Origin: Rugamonas sp. A1-17 | Lineage (GTDB): Bacteria > Pseudomonadota > Gammaproteobacteria > Burkholderiales > Burkholderiaceae_D | Direction of reading: 5' to 3' | Assembly: GCA_025548565.1 (NCBI GenBank) | Contig: JAJLPB010000001.1 | Coordinates: 496,001-560,000 of the forward strand | DNA: 64,000 nt | In this document: positions 28,560 through 39,730 of the stretch, piece after piece | Layout: the number at the start of each line of letters is the position of its first letter | How positions within the stretch are numbered: the first letter of the stretch is position 1 | Notes under the pieces: generated by a model | The model's input: the letters and a program-made list of their open reading frames with translations, nothing else | What the model was told of the DNA's origin: nothing | Database searches by the model: none | Translations under genes and position numbers: made by a program

Positions 28560-30803
28560 ATGCAACAGCGCTTCCCTCTGAAACCATTGTGCCTGGTGAT
28601 CCTGCAAGCCTTCGCTTGCCACGCTTACGCTGCCGACGCGGCCGATGCCGCCGCCGACAGCTCGGTGGCCGGCGCCGTCGTCGGCCCTATGCAAACGGTG
28701 GAAATCACCGGCCGTGGCCAGTCGCGCCAGGTGCAGAACATCAACAAGGCCGATCTGGCCGAAGCGCTGCCGGGCACCAGCCCGCTCAAGGTGCTGGAAA
28801 AACTGCCAGGCGTGAACTTCCAGTCCGCCGATCCGTTCGGCGCCTACGAGTGGTCGACCCGCTTCAGCGTGCGCGGCTTCAACCAGAACCAGCTGGGCTT
28901 CACGCTGGACGGCGTGCCGCTGGGCGACATGAGCTACGGTAACAACAACGGCCTGCACATCAGCCGCGCCATCTCCTCGGAAAACGTCGGCAACGTCACC
29001 GTGTCGCAAGGCGCCGGCGCGGTCGGCACCGCCTCGACCAGCAACCTGGGCGGCACCGTGCAATTCTTCACGCTGGCCCCGAGCGACACGCGCGGCCTGA
29101 CTTTCGCGCAAACCTTCGGCAGCGATTCGACCTCGCGCACCTTCGCCCGCGTCGATACCGGCCTGATCAACAACGTCGTCAAGGCCTACATCAGCGGCAC
29201 CCGCCAGCGCACCGACAAGACCAAGGGCGAGGGCGGCCAGGACCAGGATCAGCTGAACTCGAAGTTCGTGTTCAACTTCGGCGAGAACAGCCTGACCGGC
29301 TTCCTCAACTATTCCGACCGCCGCGAAGTCGACTATCAGGACGTGTCGCTGGAAATGGTGCGCCGCCTGGGCTACGGCTGGGACAACTACCAGCCTGACT
29401 GGCAGCGCGCGGTGGACGCCGCCCGCAACAAATTCAGCGGCAACGTCAACAACCAGGACGACGCCTACTACTCGGCCGGCGGCCTGCGCAAGGACACCAT
29501 CGGCGGCCTGACCCTGGCGCTGAACTTCGGCCCGTCGGTCGAACTGAAGACCACCATCTACCACCACGACAACGACGGCCAGGGCCACTGGTACACGCCA
29601 TACGTGGCGACCGACGCCGCCAACCCGATCTCGCTGCGCACCACCGAGTACTCGATCGGCCGCGACGGCGTCACCAGCGACCTGACCTGGGAACTGGGCA
29701 GCCACACCATCACCGCCGGCCTGTGGGGCGAGCGCAGCAACCACAACGTCAGCCGCAACTACTACAAGGTGACCGGCCCGGCCGACACCATGTTCTTCCT
29801 GTCCAATCCGTTCAAAACCGACTTCAAGCAGAACTTCGTCACCACCACCTCGCAGTACTACGTGGCCGACACCATCAGCGCCATGGACGGCAAGCTGAAG
29901 TTCAACGCCGGCTTCAAGGCGATGGACGTGGACATCAAGGCCACCAACATCATCGGCACCCGCGCCGCAGGCGAGCTCGACGCCGAGAAGAAATTCCTGC
30001 CGCAGGCCGGCGTCAACTACGCCATCAGCGCCGACGACGAAGTGTTCGCCTCGGCCTCGAAAAACATGCGCGCCTTCCAGCCGGGCGTCAGCGGTCCGTT
30101 CTCGCAGACCCAGGCCGCGTACAACGCCGGCATCTCCAAGCTCAAGCCTGAGACCTCGGTCAACATCGACCTCGGCTACCGCTTCAAGCGCGCCGACATC
30201 CAGGGTTCGGTGGCGGTCTACAACGCCCGCTTCGACGACCGCCAGCTGAGCGTGGCCACCTGCGCCGGCATCGTCGGTTGCCCGTCGACCTTCGTCAACG
30301 TCGGCAAGGTCGACACCAAGGGCCTGGAAGCGATCGCCGTGTGGAAGCTGAACCGCGAAATCAGCTGGTTCAACTCGTACACCTTCAACGATTCCAAGTA
30401 CAAGTCGAACTACCAGGACGGCGCCAATCTGGTGGCCGTCAGCGGCAAGCAAGTGGTCGACGCGCCGCGTTCGCTGTTCAACACCGAAGCGTCGTATGAG
30501 AGCGGCACCTGGTTCGCGCGCGTCGGCGGCAAGTACACCGGCAAGCGCTACTACACCTACCTGAACGACGCCTCGGTGCCATCGTTCTGGCTGGCCAACC
30601 TGTCGGCCGGCTACAAGCTGAAGTCGATGGGCATGCTGAAGGACCTGTCGCTGCAAGTGAACGTGACCAACCTGTTCGACAAGCAGTACATCGGCTCGAT
30701 CGGCACCAACGGCTTCCAGGCCAGCGATGTCAACGGCACCGCGCAAACGCTGCTGACCGGCGCGCCGCGCCAGGTGTTCGTCACGCTGAACGGCAAGCTG
30801 TAA
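28560..30803 (+). CDS. TonB-dependent receptor, phosphate-regulated
   Basis: 747-residue outer-membrane receptor. The signal peptide ends near residue 24 (HAYA). The plug domain covers about 45-165 (QTVEITGRG, LEKLPGVNFQSADPFGAYE, FSVRGFNQNQLGFTLDGVPLG) and a 22-strand barrel fills the rest, ending in a phenylalanine-poor VFVTLNGKL strand. The Pho box upstream and the co-transcribed phosphoesterase suggest uptake of a phosphorus-containing ligand such as a phosphoester head group, rather than iron. No FecA-type signalling domain is present. Confidence 0.92.
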   Translation: MQQRFPLKPLCLVILQAFACHAYAADAADAAADSSVAGAVVGPMQTVEITGRGQSRQVQNINKADLAEALPGTSPLKVLEKLPGVNFQSADPFGAYEWSTRFSVRGFNQNQLGFTLDGVPLGDMSYGNNNGLHISRAISSENVGNVTVSQGAGAVGTASTSNLGGTVQFFTLAPSDTRGLTFAQTFGSDSTSRTFARVDTGLINNVVKAYISGTRQRTDKTKGEGGQDQDQLNSKFVFNFGENSLTGFLNYSDRREVDYQDVSLEMVRRLGYGWDNYQPDWQRAVDAARNKFSGNVNNQDDAYYSAGGLRKDTIGGLTLALNFGPSVELKTTIYHHDNDGQGHWYTPYVATDAANPISLRTTEYSIGRDGVTSDLTWELGSHTITAGLWGERSNHNVSRNYYKVTGPADTMFFLSNPFKTDFKQNFVTTTSQYYVADTISAMDGKLKFNAGFKAMDVDIKATNIIGTRAAGELDAEKKFLPQAGVNYAISADDEVFASASKNMRAFQPGVSGPFSQTQAAYNAGISKLKPETSVNIDLGYRFKRADIQGSVAVYNARFDDRQLSVATCAGIVGCPSTFVNVGKVDTKGLEAIAVWKLNREISWFNSYTFNDSKYKSNYQDGANLVAVSGKQVVDAPRSLFNTEASYESGTWFARVGGKYTGKRYYTYLNDASVPSFWLANLSAGYKLKSMGMLKDLSLQVNVTNLFDKQYIGSIGTNGFQASDVNGTAQTLLTGAPRQVFVTLNGKL

Positions 30804-32516
30804 ATGGCCCGTCCCCTGCTGGCGCTGGTCTGCGGTGCGTTGATATCTTCGGCCGCCGCAGCGGCCGGCGGGGCGGCTTCCACGCCAATCCAGCACGTGA
30901 TCGTGCTGGTCGGCGAGAACCGCACTTTCGATAACCTTTACGGCGTCTACCAGCCGCGCCGGGGCCAGACGGTGGCCAACCTGTTGTCGAAGAAAATCGT
31001 CAACAAGGATGGCACCCCAGGTCCGCGTTTCGCGGACGCGGCGCAGAAGCTGGGCCTGTCCACCGGCGCCTACACGCCGACGCCGGAATTCAACGGCGTC
31101 TACGGCACCTTGCCGCAACCCTGGGCCGGCGGCGCCTTCGGCCAGCGGCAGGACGTGCCCGACGCGCGCTTCCCGTCCAACCTGCCCAACGGCCCGTTCC
31201 AGATCACCCACCACGTCGGCTACGGCGCCCACACCGGCGACCCGACCCACCGCTTCTTCCAGATGTGGCAGCAGGTCGACGGCGGCAAGAACGATATGTT
31301 CGTCTGGGTGGCCGACCAGACCGGTCCCGGCCCCAGCAATCCGGCGCCGCTCGCGCCCGGCAAGACCGGGCAGGGCGCGGTGGCCATGGGTTTCTACAAC
31401 ATGGCGCGCGGCGACGCGCCGCTGTTCAAGAAGCTGGCCGACCAGTACGCGCTGGCCGACAACTATCACCAGCCCATCATGGGCGGCACCACCGCCAATT
31501 ACTTCGCGCTGGCCACGGCCGATGTCGGCTATTACACGGAGGCCGGCCTGGCCGCCGTGCCGCCGGCCAGGCAGATCGAGAACCCCGACGCCCAGCCCGG
31601 CACCAACAACTGGTACACCGAGGACGGCTATCGCGGCGGCACCTATGTCAATTGTTCCGATCCGGCCCAGCCCGGTGTGGCGGGCATCCGGCAGCTGCTG
31701 TCGCAACTGCCATACCCGGCTTTTAACGACGGCAACTGCGCGCCCGGCCACTACTACATGGTCAACAATCTCGATCCCGCGTTCAGCCCGATGGGCGAGG
31801 CGCTGCCGCTGGGACCGGACAAATTCCTGCTGCCGCCGCAGCCCATGCCGCACATCGGCGACGCCATGACGGCCGGCGGCGTGTCGTGGAAGTGGTATAG
31901 CGGCGGCCGCAACGACGGCAAGAAAGTCGACAAGGAATACTGCGGCATGTGCGACACGCCGACCTTCTTCAGCTCGACGATGAACGGCCCCGACAAGGAC
32001 AAGCTGGTCGACCTGATGCAGTTCTACGTCGACGTCAAGGATGCCGCGACGTTCCCGTCGGTGGCCGTGATCGCGCCGTACGACAGCATCTCCGGCCATC
32101 CCGGCTACGCCATGGAAACCAGCTTCGACGAGCTGGTGGCCGGCGTGCTGGAGCGGGTGCAGGCCAACCCGGCGCTGTGGAAGAACACCGTGGTGCTGGT
32201 CACCTTCGACGAGGGCGGCGGCTACTACGATTCCGGCTACGTGCAGGCGATCGACTTCTTCGGCGACGGCACGCGCATCCCGCTGCTGGCCATTTCGCCG
32301 TGGGCGAAAAAGGGCGTGGTCGACCACACCTATTACGACCACGCCTCGATCGCCAAGTTCATCGAGCGCAACTGGTCGCTGCCGCCGCTGTCGGCGCGCA
32401 GCCGCGACAACCTGCCCAACCCGGTGCACGACAAGGCCGCGCCCTACGTGCCGCGCAACCGCCCGGCCATCGGTGACCTGATGAATCTGTTCGACTTCGG
32501 CGCGGCCCGTCCGTAG
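30804..32516 (+). CDS. Secreted phosphoesterase (phospholipase C / AcpA family)
   Basis: 570-residue exported phosphoesterase. The signal peptide is about residues 1-21. The family motif HVIVLVGENRTFDNLYG follows at about 31-47 with the nucleophile-adjacent ENRTFDN. HQPIMGGTTANYF, VLVTFDEGGGYYD and the late PLLAISPWAKK and DHASIAKFIE blocks complete the alkaline-phosphatase-like metal site. It probably releases phosphate or head groups from phospholipids or other phosphoesters. The ATG follows the receptor stop codon with no gap, so the two genes are translationally coupled and share the Pho box. Confidence 0.92.
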   Translation: MARPLLALVCGALISSAAAAAGGAASTPIQHVIVLVGENRTFDNLYGVYQPRRGQTVANLLSKKIVNKDGTPGPRFADAAQKLGLSTGAYTPTPEFNGVYGTLPQPWAGGAFGQRQDVPDARFPSNLPNGPFQITHHVGYGAHTGDPTHRFFQMWQQVDGGKNDMFVWVADQTGPGPSNPAPLAPGKTGQGAVAMGFYNMARGDAPLFKKLADQYALADNYHQPIMGGTTANYFALATADVGYYTEAGLAAVPPARQIENPDAQPGTNNWYTEDGYRGGTYVNCSDPAQPGVAGIRQLLSQLPYPAFNDGNCAPGHYYMVNNLDPAFSPMGEALPLGPDKFLLPPQPMPHIGDAMTAGGVSWKWYSGGRNDGKKVDKEYCGMCDTPTFFSSTMNGPDKDKLVDLMQFYVDVKDAATFPSVAVIAPYDSISGHPGYAMETSFDELVAGVLERVQANPALWKNTVVLVTFDEGGGYYDSGYVQAIDFFGDGTRIPLLAISPWAKKGVVDHTYYDHASIAKFIERNWSLPPLSARSRDNLPNPVHDKAAPYVPRNRPAIGDLMNLFDFGAARP

Positions 32517-32612
32517 ATTGTTGCTTGGCGAATACAGTGGCCGTCTCCCACTGGTGGCGGCCCCGACATCGTTGCATACTGGGTGGCCCAAGTCAGCGAT
32601 GAGGAGAATGCC

Positions 32613-34292
32613 ATGAAATGGTTTTACGACCTGAGGATAGCCACCAAGCTCATCGTGTCGTTCGGCGCGGTGCTGCTGCTGACGCTGGTGATGGGCGTGT
32701 GTTCCATCCTGTCGATGGGCCAGGTCAACCAGGCGTCCAGCGATCTGGCGCAGAACTGGATGCCCAGCGTGCGCGCGGTGCTGGAGTTGCGCGGCGACGT
32801 AGGCGACTACCGCCGTTGGGAGCTGGCGCACCTGCTCAACGAAGACCCGCAGGGCATGGCCGGCTACGAAAAGCGCATGGAGGACACGCTGTCCACCCTC
32901 AGGGTCCATCGCCAGGGCTATGAAAAGTTGATCAGCGACCCGGCGGAACGGGCGCTGGCCGGGGAGTTCGACAAGGCCCTGGCCGCCTTCCTGGTCGAGC
33001 ACGAAAAAATGATGACGCTGTCGCGCGCCAACCAGAAGGTGGCGGCGCGCGCTGTGGCCAGCGGTAACTCGGCCAAGCTGCTGGGCGAGCTGACCGCCAC
33101 CGTCAACAAGCTGGTCAAGCTGAACTCGGACGGCGGCCAGGCGGCCAGCGCAAACGCCAGCGCCGTGTTCGCCAGCGCGCGCTGGACCCAGATCGTGCTG
33201 CTGGTGCTGAACATCGTCATCGGCATGGCGCTGGCGATGTGGGTGGCGCGCATCGTCGCCACGCCGCTGCAGGAGGCGGTGGCGCTGGCGCGCGACGTGG
33301 CCGGCGGCGACCTGACCCGCAGCATCGCCGTCACCTCGGCCTGCGAGACGGGCCAGCTGATGCAGGCGTTGCAGGACATGACCGGCAATCTGCAGCAGCT
33401 GGTCAGCCAGGTGCGCAGCGGCACCGACACCATCGCCACCGCGTCCAGCGAGATCGCCAGCGGCAACCAGGACCTGTCGGCGCGCACCGAGGAGCAGGCC
33501 AGCTCGCTGGAGGAGACGGCCTCGTCGATGGAAGAGCTGACCAGCACCGTCAAGCAAAACGCCGACAACGCGCGCCAGGCCAACCAGCTGGCGCAGTCGG
33601 CGTCCGGCATCGCGGTCAGGGGCGGCGACGTGGTGGGGCAGGTGGTCGGCACCATGGCTTCGATCAACGAATCGTCGCGCAAGATCGTCGACATCATCGC
33701 GGTCATCGACGGCATCGCGTTCCAGACCAACATCCTGGCGTTGAACGCGGCGGTCGAGGCGGCCCGCGCCGGCGAGCAGGGCCGCGGCTTCGCGGTGGTG
33801 GCGTCGGAGGTGCGCAACCTGGCGCAGCGCTCGGCCGCCGCGGCCAAGGACATCAAGCAACTGATCGGCGATTCGGTGGAGAAGGTGGAGACCGGCTCGC
33901 AGCTGGTCGACCAGGCCGGGCAGACCATGGCGGAGATCGTCGCCAGCATCACCCGCGTGACCGACATCATGGCCGAGATCACCTCGGCCAGCGTGGAGCA
34001 GAGCCATGGCATCGAGCAGGTCAACACCGCCATCGTGCAGATGGACCAGGTGACGCAGCAGAACGCGGCGCTGGTGGAACAGGCTGCGGCGGCGGCCGAG
34101 TCGATGCAGGATCAGGCCGGCAAGCTGAGCGAGGTGGTGAGCGTGTTCAAGTTGCTGGAGGCCAGCGCGCCGGCGGTACGTCCGGCGCCGCGCCGCAAGG
34201 CGGTGGCGGCGCGCGCGGTGCCGGTGTCGCGCAAGCCGGCACTGAAGCAGGCAGCCAAGACCGCCACCAGCGACGAGTGGGAAACGTTCTAA
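32613..34292 (+). CDS. Methyl-accepting chemotaxis protein
   Basis: 559-residue Tar/Tsr-like chemoreceptor. TM1 (about 11-31), a periplasmic four-helix bundle (about 32-187), TM2 (about 188-208), HAMP, and the long signalling coiled coil with the hairpin tip GIAFQTNILALNAAVEAARA. The protein ends in EWETF, close to the NWETF pentapeptide that recruits CheR and CheB, so it is probably a high-abundance receptor that can help methylate others. GAGGAG lies upstream of ATG 32613. The ligand is unknown; its position after the phosphoesterase may be chance. Confidence 0.95.
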   Translation: MKWFYDLRIATKLIVSFGAVLLLTLVMGVCSILSMGQVNQASSDLAQNWMPSVRAVLELRGDVGDYRRWELAHLLNEDPQGMAGYEKRMEDTLSTLRVHRQGYEKLISDPAERALAGEFDKALAAFLVEHEKMMTLSRANQKVAARAVASGNSAKLLGELTATVNKLVKLNSDGGQAASANASAVFASARWTQIVLLVLNIVIGMALAMWVARIVATPLQEAVALARDVAGGDLTRSIAVTSACETGQLMQALQDMTGNLQQLVSQVRSGTDTIATASSEIASGNQDLSARTEEQASSLEETASSMEELTSTVKQNADNARQANQLAQSASGIAVRGGDVVGQVVGTMASINESSRKIVDIIAVIDGIAFQTNILALNAAVEAARAGEQGRGFAVVASEVRNLAQRSAAAAKDIKQLIGDSVEKVETGSQLVDQAGQTMAEIVASITRVTDIMAEITSASVEQSHGIEQVNTAIVQMDQVTQQNAALVEQAAAAAESMQDQAGKLSEVVSVFKLLEASAPAVRPAPRRKAVAARAVPVSRKPALKQAAKTATSDEWETF

Positions 34293-34293
34293 C

Positions 34294-34372
34294 GTCGTTC
34301 CCGCGCAGGCGGGAACCCATACTGAGTCGGCTTCGGCGCGGGCGCATAGATTCCCGCCTGCGCGGGAATGAC
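34294..34372. repeat. Inverted REP pair (REPIN-like)
   Basis: Two copies of a GTC[GA]TTCCCGCGCAGGCGGGAA-type unit face each other: one at 34294-34315, its inverse at 34350-34372, with about 34 bases between them. Each unit is itself a hairpin. The pair fills the gap between the convergent chemoreceptor and small cysteine-rich genes and would also act as a bidirectional transcription barrier. Confidence 0.8.
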
Positions 34373-34373
34373 G

Positions 34374-34559
34374 CTAGCTCTCGCCGTGCCGTTCGCGCCA
34401 GGCCTTGAGCGCGGCGCGGTAGCGCTCCAGCTGGTCCTGGTACATATCCTCGACACAAAACGTGCAGCCGCTGTGGCAGCAGTCGCCCGGCTCGGGCGGC
34501 TGCGGCGGCTGCGGCATCGGATCGTCCCCCGGCGCCCGGGGCGTCGTCGTGTCCATCAT
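34374..34559 (-). CDS. Oxidoreductase-like (Oxidored-like) domain small protein
   Basis: 61-residue protein consisting of a proline-rich leader and the short Oxidored-like domain: PEPGDCCHSGCTFCVEDMY, then LERYRAALKAW. The four cysteines in the CC-x2-GC-x2-C arrangement could bind a metal or cluster; no activity is known for bacterial members. Its ATG overlaps the TGA of the upstream diguanylate cyclase gene (ATGA), so it is translationally coupled to it. The family resemblance makes it a real gene despite its size. Confidence 0.8.
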   Translation of the reverse strand: MMDTTTPRAPGDDPMPQPPQPPEPGDCCHSGCTFCVEDMYQDQLERYRAALKAWRERHGES

Positions 34560-37500
34560 GCCGGCGGCATGGCCAGCAGCGCCATGTTGCGCCCCTTTTC
34601 CTTGGCGCGGTACAGCGCGCGGTCGGCCATCTGCACCAGCAGCTCGGGCGAGCTGTCCTCGGTCGGCCGCATCACCGCCACGCCGATGCTGATGGTCAGC
34701 ATGCCGAACGGCGACTGCTCGTGCGGCAGCTGGCGCCGCGCCAGCTCGGCGCAGATTTCCTCGGCCACGCCGAAGGCATCGGCCGCATCGGTGGCGGCCG
34801 CCAGCAGCGCGAACTCCTCGCCGCCGTAGCGCGCCACCAGGTCGGTGGTGCGGCGGCCGTGCGCGGTGATCAGCTCGGCCACGGTGCGCAGCGCCGAGTC
34901 GCCGGCCAGGTGGCCGTAGTGGTCGTTGTACTTCTTGAAGTAGTCGACGTCCAGCATCGACAGCGCCACCGTCTGGCCGGTGCGCGCCGCGCGCCGCCAT
35001 TCGGCTTCCAGCGCCAGGTCGAAGCCGCGCCGGTTGCTCACGCCGGTCAGGCCGTCGGTGGTGCTGAGCGCGGCCAGCTTGCGGTTCGATTCCTCCAGCT
35101 CGCGCGTGCGCGCGGCCACCAGCTGCTTGAGCTCGGCCTGGTGGCGGGTCAGGCGGGCGATGCGGATCTTGTAGGCCAACATCAGCGAGCCCAGCACCAG
35201 CGCGGCGGCGCCGGTGCGGAACCACCAGCGCTGCCAGAACGGCGGCGTGATGGTGATGGCCAGCGTGGCCGGCTCCGGATTCCACACGCCCAGGTGGTTG
35301 GCGGCCTTGACCCGGAACACGTAGTGGCCGGGGTTGAGGTTGGTGTAGCTGGCGCTGCGGTGGGCGGCGTCGGTCTGCACCCAGTCGCGGTCGAAGCCCT
35401 GCAGCTGGTAGGCGTAGCGGTTCTCTGCCGGTTCGGTGTAGTGCAGCGCGGCGAACTCCAGCGAGAACACCGAGGCCTGCGACGACAAGGTCAGCGCGGT
35501 GGGCGAGGTGACCGGGCCCTCGGCCTTGACGTTCTCGCCCGGCTTGCCGTCCTGCAGCGAGTGGTTGAACACGGTGATGTCGGTGATCGCCACCTGCGGC
35601 GGCACCGAGCTGGTGCGCACGGCCGACGGCGTCACCGCCGTCATGCCGTGCACGCCGCCGAAGTACAGCACGCCGTTCTGGCCCATCGACGAGGAGTTGA
35701 CGGTGTAGCCCTCGGTCAGCCCGTCCGACGGGCTGAAGTGGCTGACCTGGCCGCTGGCCGGATCAAGCCGGTACAGGCCGGCGATGGTGCTGCACCAGAT
35801 CTTGCCGTCGAGGTCGTGCTCGATGGCGAGGATCTTGGGCGCGCGCATGGCCGCCGCGTAGGACTTGAAGCTGAGCTGGCCGTCCGCGCCGAACACCACC
35901 AGGTCCAGGCCCTTGCTGGTGCCGACCCAGATGCGGCCCTGCGCGTCCTCGTGCAGGCTGGCGATGTTGTCGTCGCTCAGGCTGTTGCGGTCGGCGCCGG
36001 CGTGGCGGTAGTGGCGGAACTTGCCGGTGGCCGGGTCCAGCAGGTCGAGCCCGCCGCCGTTCCATTCCGAGCCGGCCCACACGCGCCCGCTGCGGTCCTC
36101 CAGCACCGCCGAGGTGCCGTTGACGCTGCGCGTGCTCGGGTCCTGCGGATCGTTGTAGTAGATCTTGCGGGCGTCGGTTTTGCTGTCGTAGCGGATCAGG
36201 CTGTTGCCGGTGGCCAGCCACAGCACGCCGCCGGCGCCGGGCGCGATGGCGTTGATGTAGTCGCTGGCGGTGTTACCGAAGTGGATCACCTGGAACGGGC
36301 TGTCCGGCGTGTCCAGCCGGTTCAGGCCGTTGGACGTGCCCAGCCACAGCGGGCCCTTGCCCTCGTCGTCCTGGTACATGCTGTAGACGATGGAGTGGCT
36401 CAGCATGCCGGGCTTCTTGTCGTCCGCGCGGTAGCTCTTGATGACGGTGCTGGTGGCCGGATCGTACAGGCTCATGCCGACGTTGCCGCCCAGCCAGATG
36501 CGCCCGCCCGGCGCGCGGGCCAGGCTCAGCAGCGCGTTGCTGGCCGGCGCCGAGCGGCTGTCGATGCGGAACGGCACGTGGCGGGTGAAGCCCTCGCTCG
36601 ACAGGTTGGCCAGGCTGATGCCGTCGGTGAAGGAGGCGATCCACAGCATGCCGCCGCGGTCCTGCATCACCGCGCGCAGGTTGTCGCCGGGCAGGCTGTA
36701 GGGATCGTCGGCCGCGTGCACGAACTGGTCGAACTCGCCGTTGGCCTCGTTCCAGCGCAGCAGGCCGGCCGACAGCGTGGTGCACCACAGCGTGCCCTTG
36801 TTGTCGAGGTTGAAGTTGGTGATGCGGCTGTATGGCGAGGCGATGGCCTGGCGGGTGTCCCAGTCGCGCTTGCCGTCCCAGCGGATCACGCCCGACTCGG
36901 TGCCGATCCACAGCATGCCGCCCTTGTCGAACTGCAGCGCGCGCACGATGTTCACGCGCGCGTCCGGCTTGGGCGCCGGATCGACCTGGTGGTGGCGGAA
37001 GCCGGTGGCGCCCGGCGCCAGGTAGTCCAGTCCGCCCGGCCAGGTGCCGATCCACACGCCGCCCTGCGCGTCCAGCGCCAGCGCGTTCAGGTCGTTGCTG
37101 GCCAGGCTGGCCGGATCGGCGTCGTCGTGGGCGTAGACGGTGAACTTGCCGGTGTTGGGATCGAAGTGCTGCAGGCCGCCCCAGCTGCCGACCCACATGC
37201 CGTTCTTGCCGTCGGAAATGATGTTCTTGATGATGCGGTGGTTCTTGGGCGCCTTGCCCGGCGCCGGCGCGAACAGCGTGAAGTCGTTGCTTTCCGGGTT
37301 GAAGCGCGCCAGCCCGTTCTGGGTGCCGGCCCAGATGCGGCCCTGGCGGTCCTCGTAGATGGCCGAGACGCGGTCGTGCGGCAGGCTGTGCGGGTCGGAC
37401 GGGTTATTGATGTACTTGACCGCCTGGTAGCCGTTGTAGCGGTACAGGCCGTTGGTGTGGGTGCCGACCCAGACGAAGCCCTTGCGGTCCTGCAGCAGCG

Positions 37501-37675
37501 ACAGCATCGACGGCTCGTCGCCGCCCAGCGGCCCCAGCTTCTTGAAGCGCAGCGACGGCGCCGGCGCGGCGCCGGCTTCGGTGGGCGGCAGCCAGGCCAG
37601 CAGGAAACCCAGCATCAGCAAACAGGACAGCAATAGGGAAGGGCAGCGGCGCAGGACCGGCGGAAGCACGTGCAT
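34556..37675 (-). CDS. Beta-propeller (Reg_prop/Y_Y_Y) sensor diguanylate cyclase
   Basis: 1039-residue membrane sensor. A signal anchor (about 1-37) is followed by two periplasmic seven-bladed propellers made of repeats of the form W-I-G-T-x-x-G-L (about 45-690), a Y_Y_Y domain (about 700-790), one membrane helix (about 805-825), a short coiled coil and a GGDEF domain. The signature is GGEEF with an RxxD I-site (RTTD) five residues before it. The layout is that of hybrid two-component polysaccharide sensors with the kinase replaced by a cyclase. ATG 37675 gives the signal peptide; the frame stays open to 37771 without one. Confidence 0.92.
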   Translation of the reverse strand: MHVLPPVLRRCPSLLLSCLLMLGFLLAWLPPTEAGAAPAPSLRFKKLGPLGGDEPSMLSLLQDRKGFVWVGTHTNGLYRYNGYQAVKYINNPSDPHSLPHDRVSAIYEDRQGRIWAGTQNGLARFNPESNDFTLFAPAPGKAPKNHRIIKNIISDGKNGMWVGSWGGLQHFDPNTGKFTVYAHDDADPASLASNDLNALALDAQGGVWIGTWPGGLDYLAPGATGFRHHQVDPAPKPDARVNIVRALQFDKGGMLWIGTESGVIRWDGKRDWDTRQAIASPYSRITNFNLDNKGTLWCTTLSAGLLRWNEANGEFDQFVHAADDPYSLPGDNLRAVMQDRGGMLWIASFTDGISLANLSSEGFTRHVPFRIDSRSAPASNALLSLARAPGGRIWLGGNVGMSLYDPATSTVIKSYRADDKKPGMLSHSIVYSMYQDDEGKGPLWLGTSNGLNRLDTPDSPFQVIHFGNTASDYINAIAPGAGGVLWLATGNSLIRYDSKTDARKIYYNDPQDPSTRSVNGTSAVLEDRSGRVWAGSEWNGGGLDLLDPATGKFRHYRHAGADRNSLSDDNIASLHEDAQGRIWVGTSKGLDLVVFGADGQLSFKSYAAAMRAPKILAIEHDLDGKIWCSTIAGLYRLDPASGQVSHFSPSDGLTEGYTVNSSSMGQNGVLYFGGVHGMTAVTPSAVRTSSVPPQVAITDITVFNHSLQDGKPGENVKAEGPVTSPTALTLSSQASVFSLEFAALHYTEPAENRYAYQLQGFDRDWVQTDAAHRSASYTNLNPGHYVFRVKAANHLGVWNPEPATLAITITPPFWQRWWFRTGAAALVLGSLMLAYKIRIARLTRHQAELKQLVAARTRELEESNRKLAALSTTDGLTGVSNRRGFDLALEAEWRRAARTGQTVALSMLDVDYFKKYNDHYGHLAGDSALRTVAELITAHGRRTTDLVARYGGEEFALLAAATDAADAFGVAEEICAELARRQLPHEQSPFGMLTISIGVAVMRPTEDSSPELLVQMADRALYRAKEKGRNMALLAMPPA

Positions 37676-37986
37676 GGTGGTGGGATATCCGGTGGCGTAA
37701 CGGGTCGCGCGGGCGGAGCTGCGCACGAATGTAAACGATATTCTGATCAGATTGGTTATTATACATACCATTGATGCAAGGGTTTTAATATAAAAGCCGG
37801 CGGTTTTTAGCGCAGTTGCCGGAAATTAGGGTATAGTTTACGGCGCTCATTGTATCCTGCTAAGCGCGCGCCGCCCCGCCGGTCCTTCCGCACTTCCTCC
37901 AAGTCGTACACCAAGCCCGGGCCGGCAGCGCAGATCTGTTAATTGAAGAAAGCTTGGCTGTCCGCCGCAGGGCCGCCGCACACACT
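37676..37986. other. 311-base divergent intergenic region
   Basis: Low-GC spacer between the propeller cyclase and the helicase. A TATAAT on the minus strand (37763-37758) can serve the cyclase and a TATAGT on the plus strand (37832-37837) the helicase. No small gene is convincing. Confidence 0.5.
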
Positions 37987-39654
<1,668 letters not shown>

Positions 39655-39662
39655 GCGGCAAT

Positions 39663-39719
39663 AAAAAACCGCCGGCACCGAACGCGCTCTCGAGCGCGCC
39701 CGGTGCCGGCGGTTTTTTT
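39663..39719. terminator. Bidirectional terminator between rhlE and wecE
   Basis: AAAAAACCGCCGGCACCG pairs with CGGTGCCGGCGGTTTTTTT. T runs on both strands make it effective for both convergent genes; a second palindrome (GCGCTCTCGAGCGC) is in the loop. Confidence 0.9.
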
Positions 39720-39730
39720 ATGCCCGTCCC

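Noticed and set aside
28533-34007. Very long minus-strand open frame (about 1824 codons) opposite the TonB receptor, phosphoesterase and chemoreceptor.
   Set aside because: It is an antisense shadow of three well-supported genes in GC-rich DNA; the translation is Ala/Arg/Val/Gly/His-rich without any domain.
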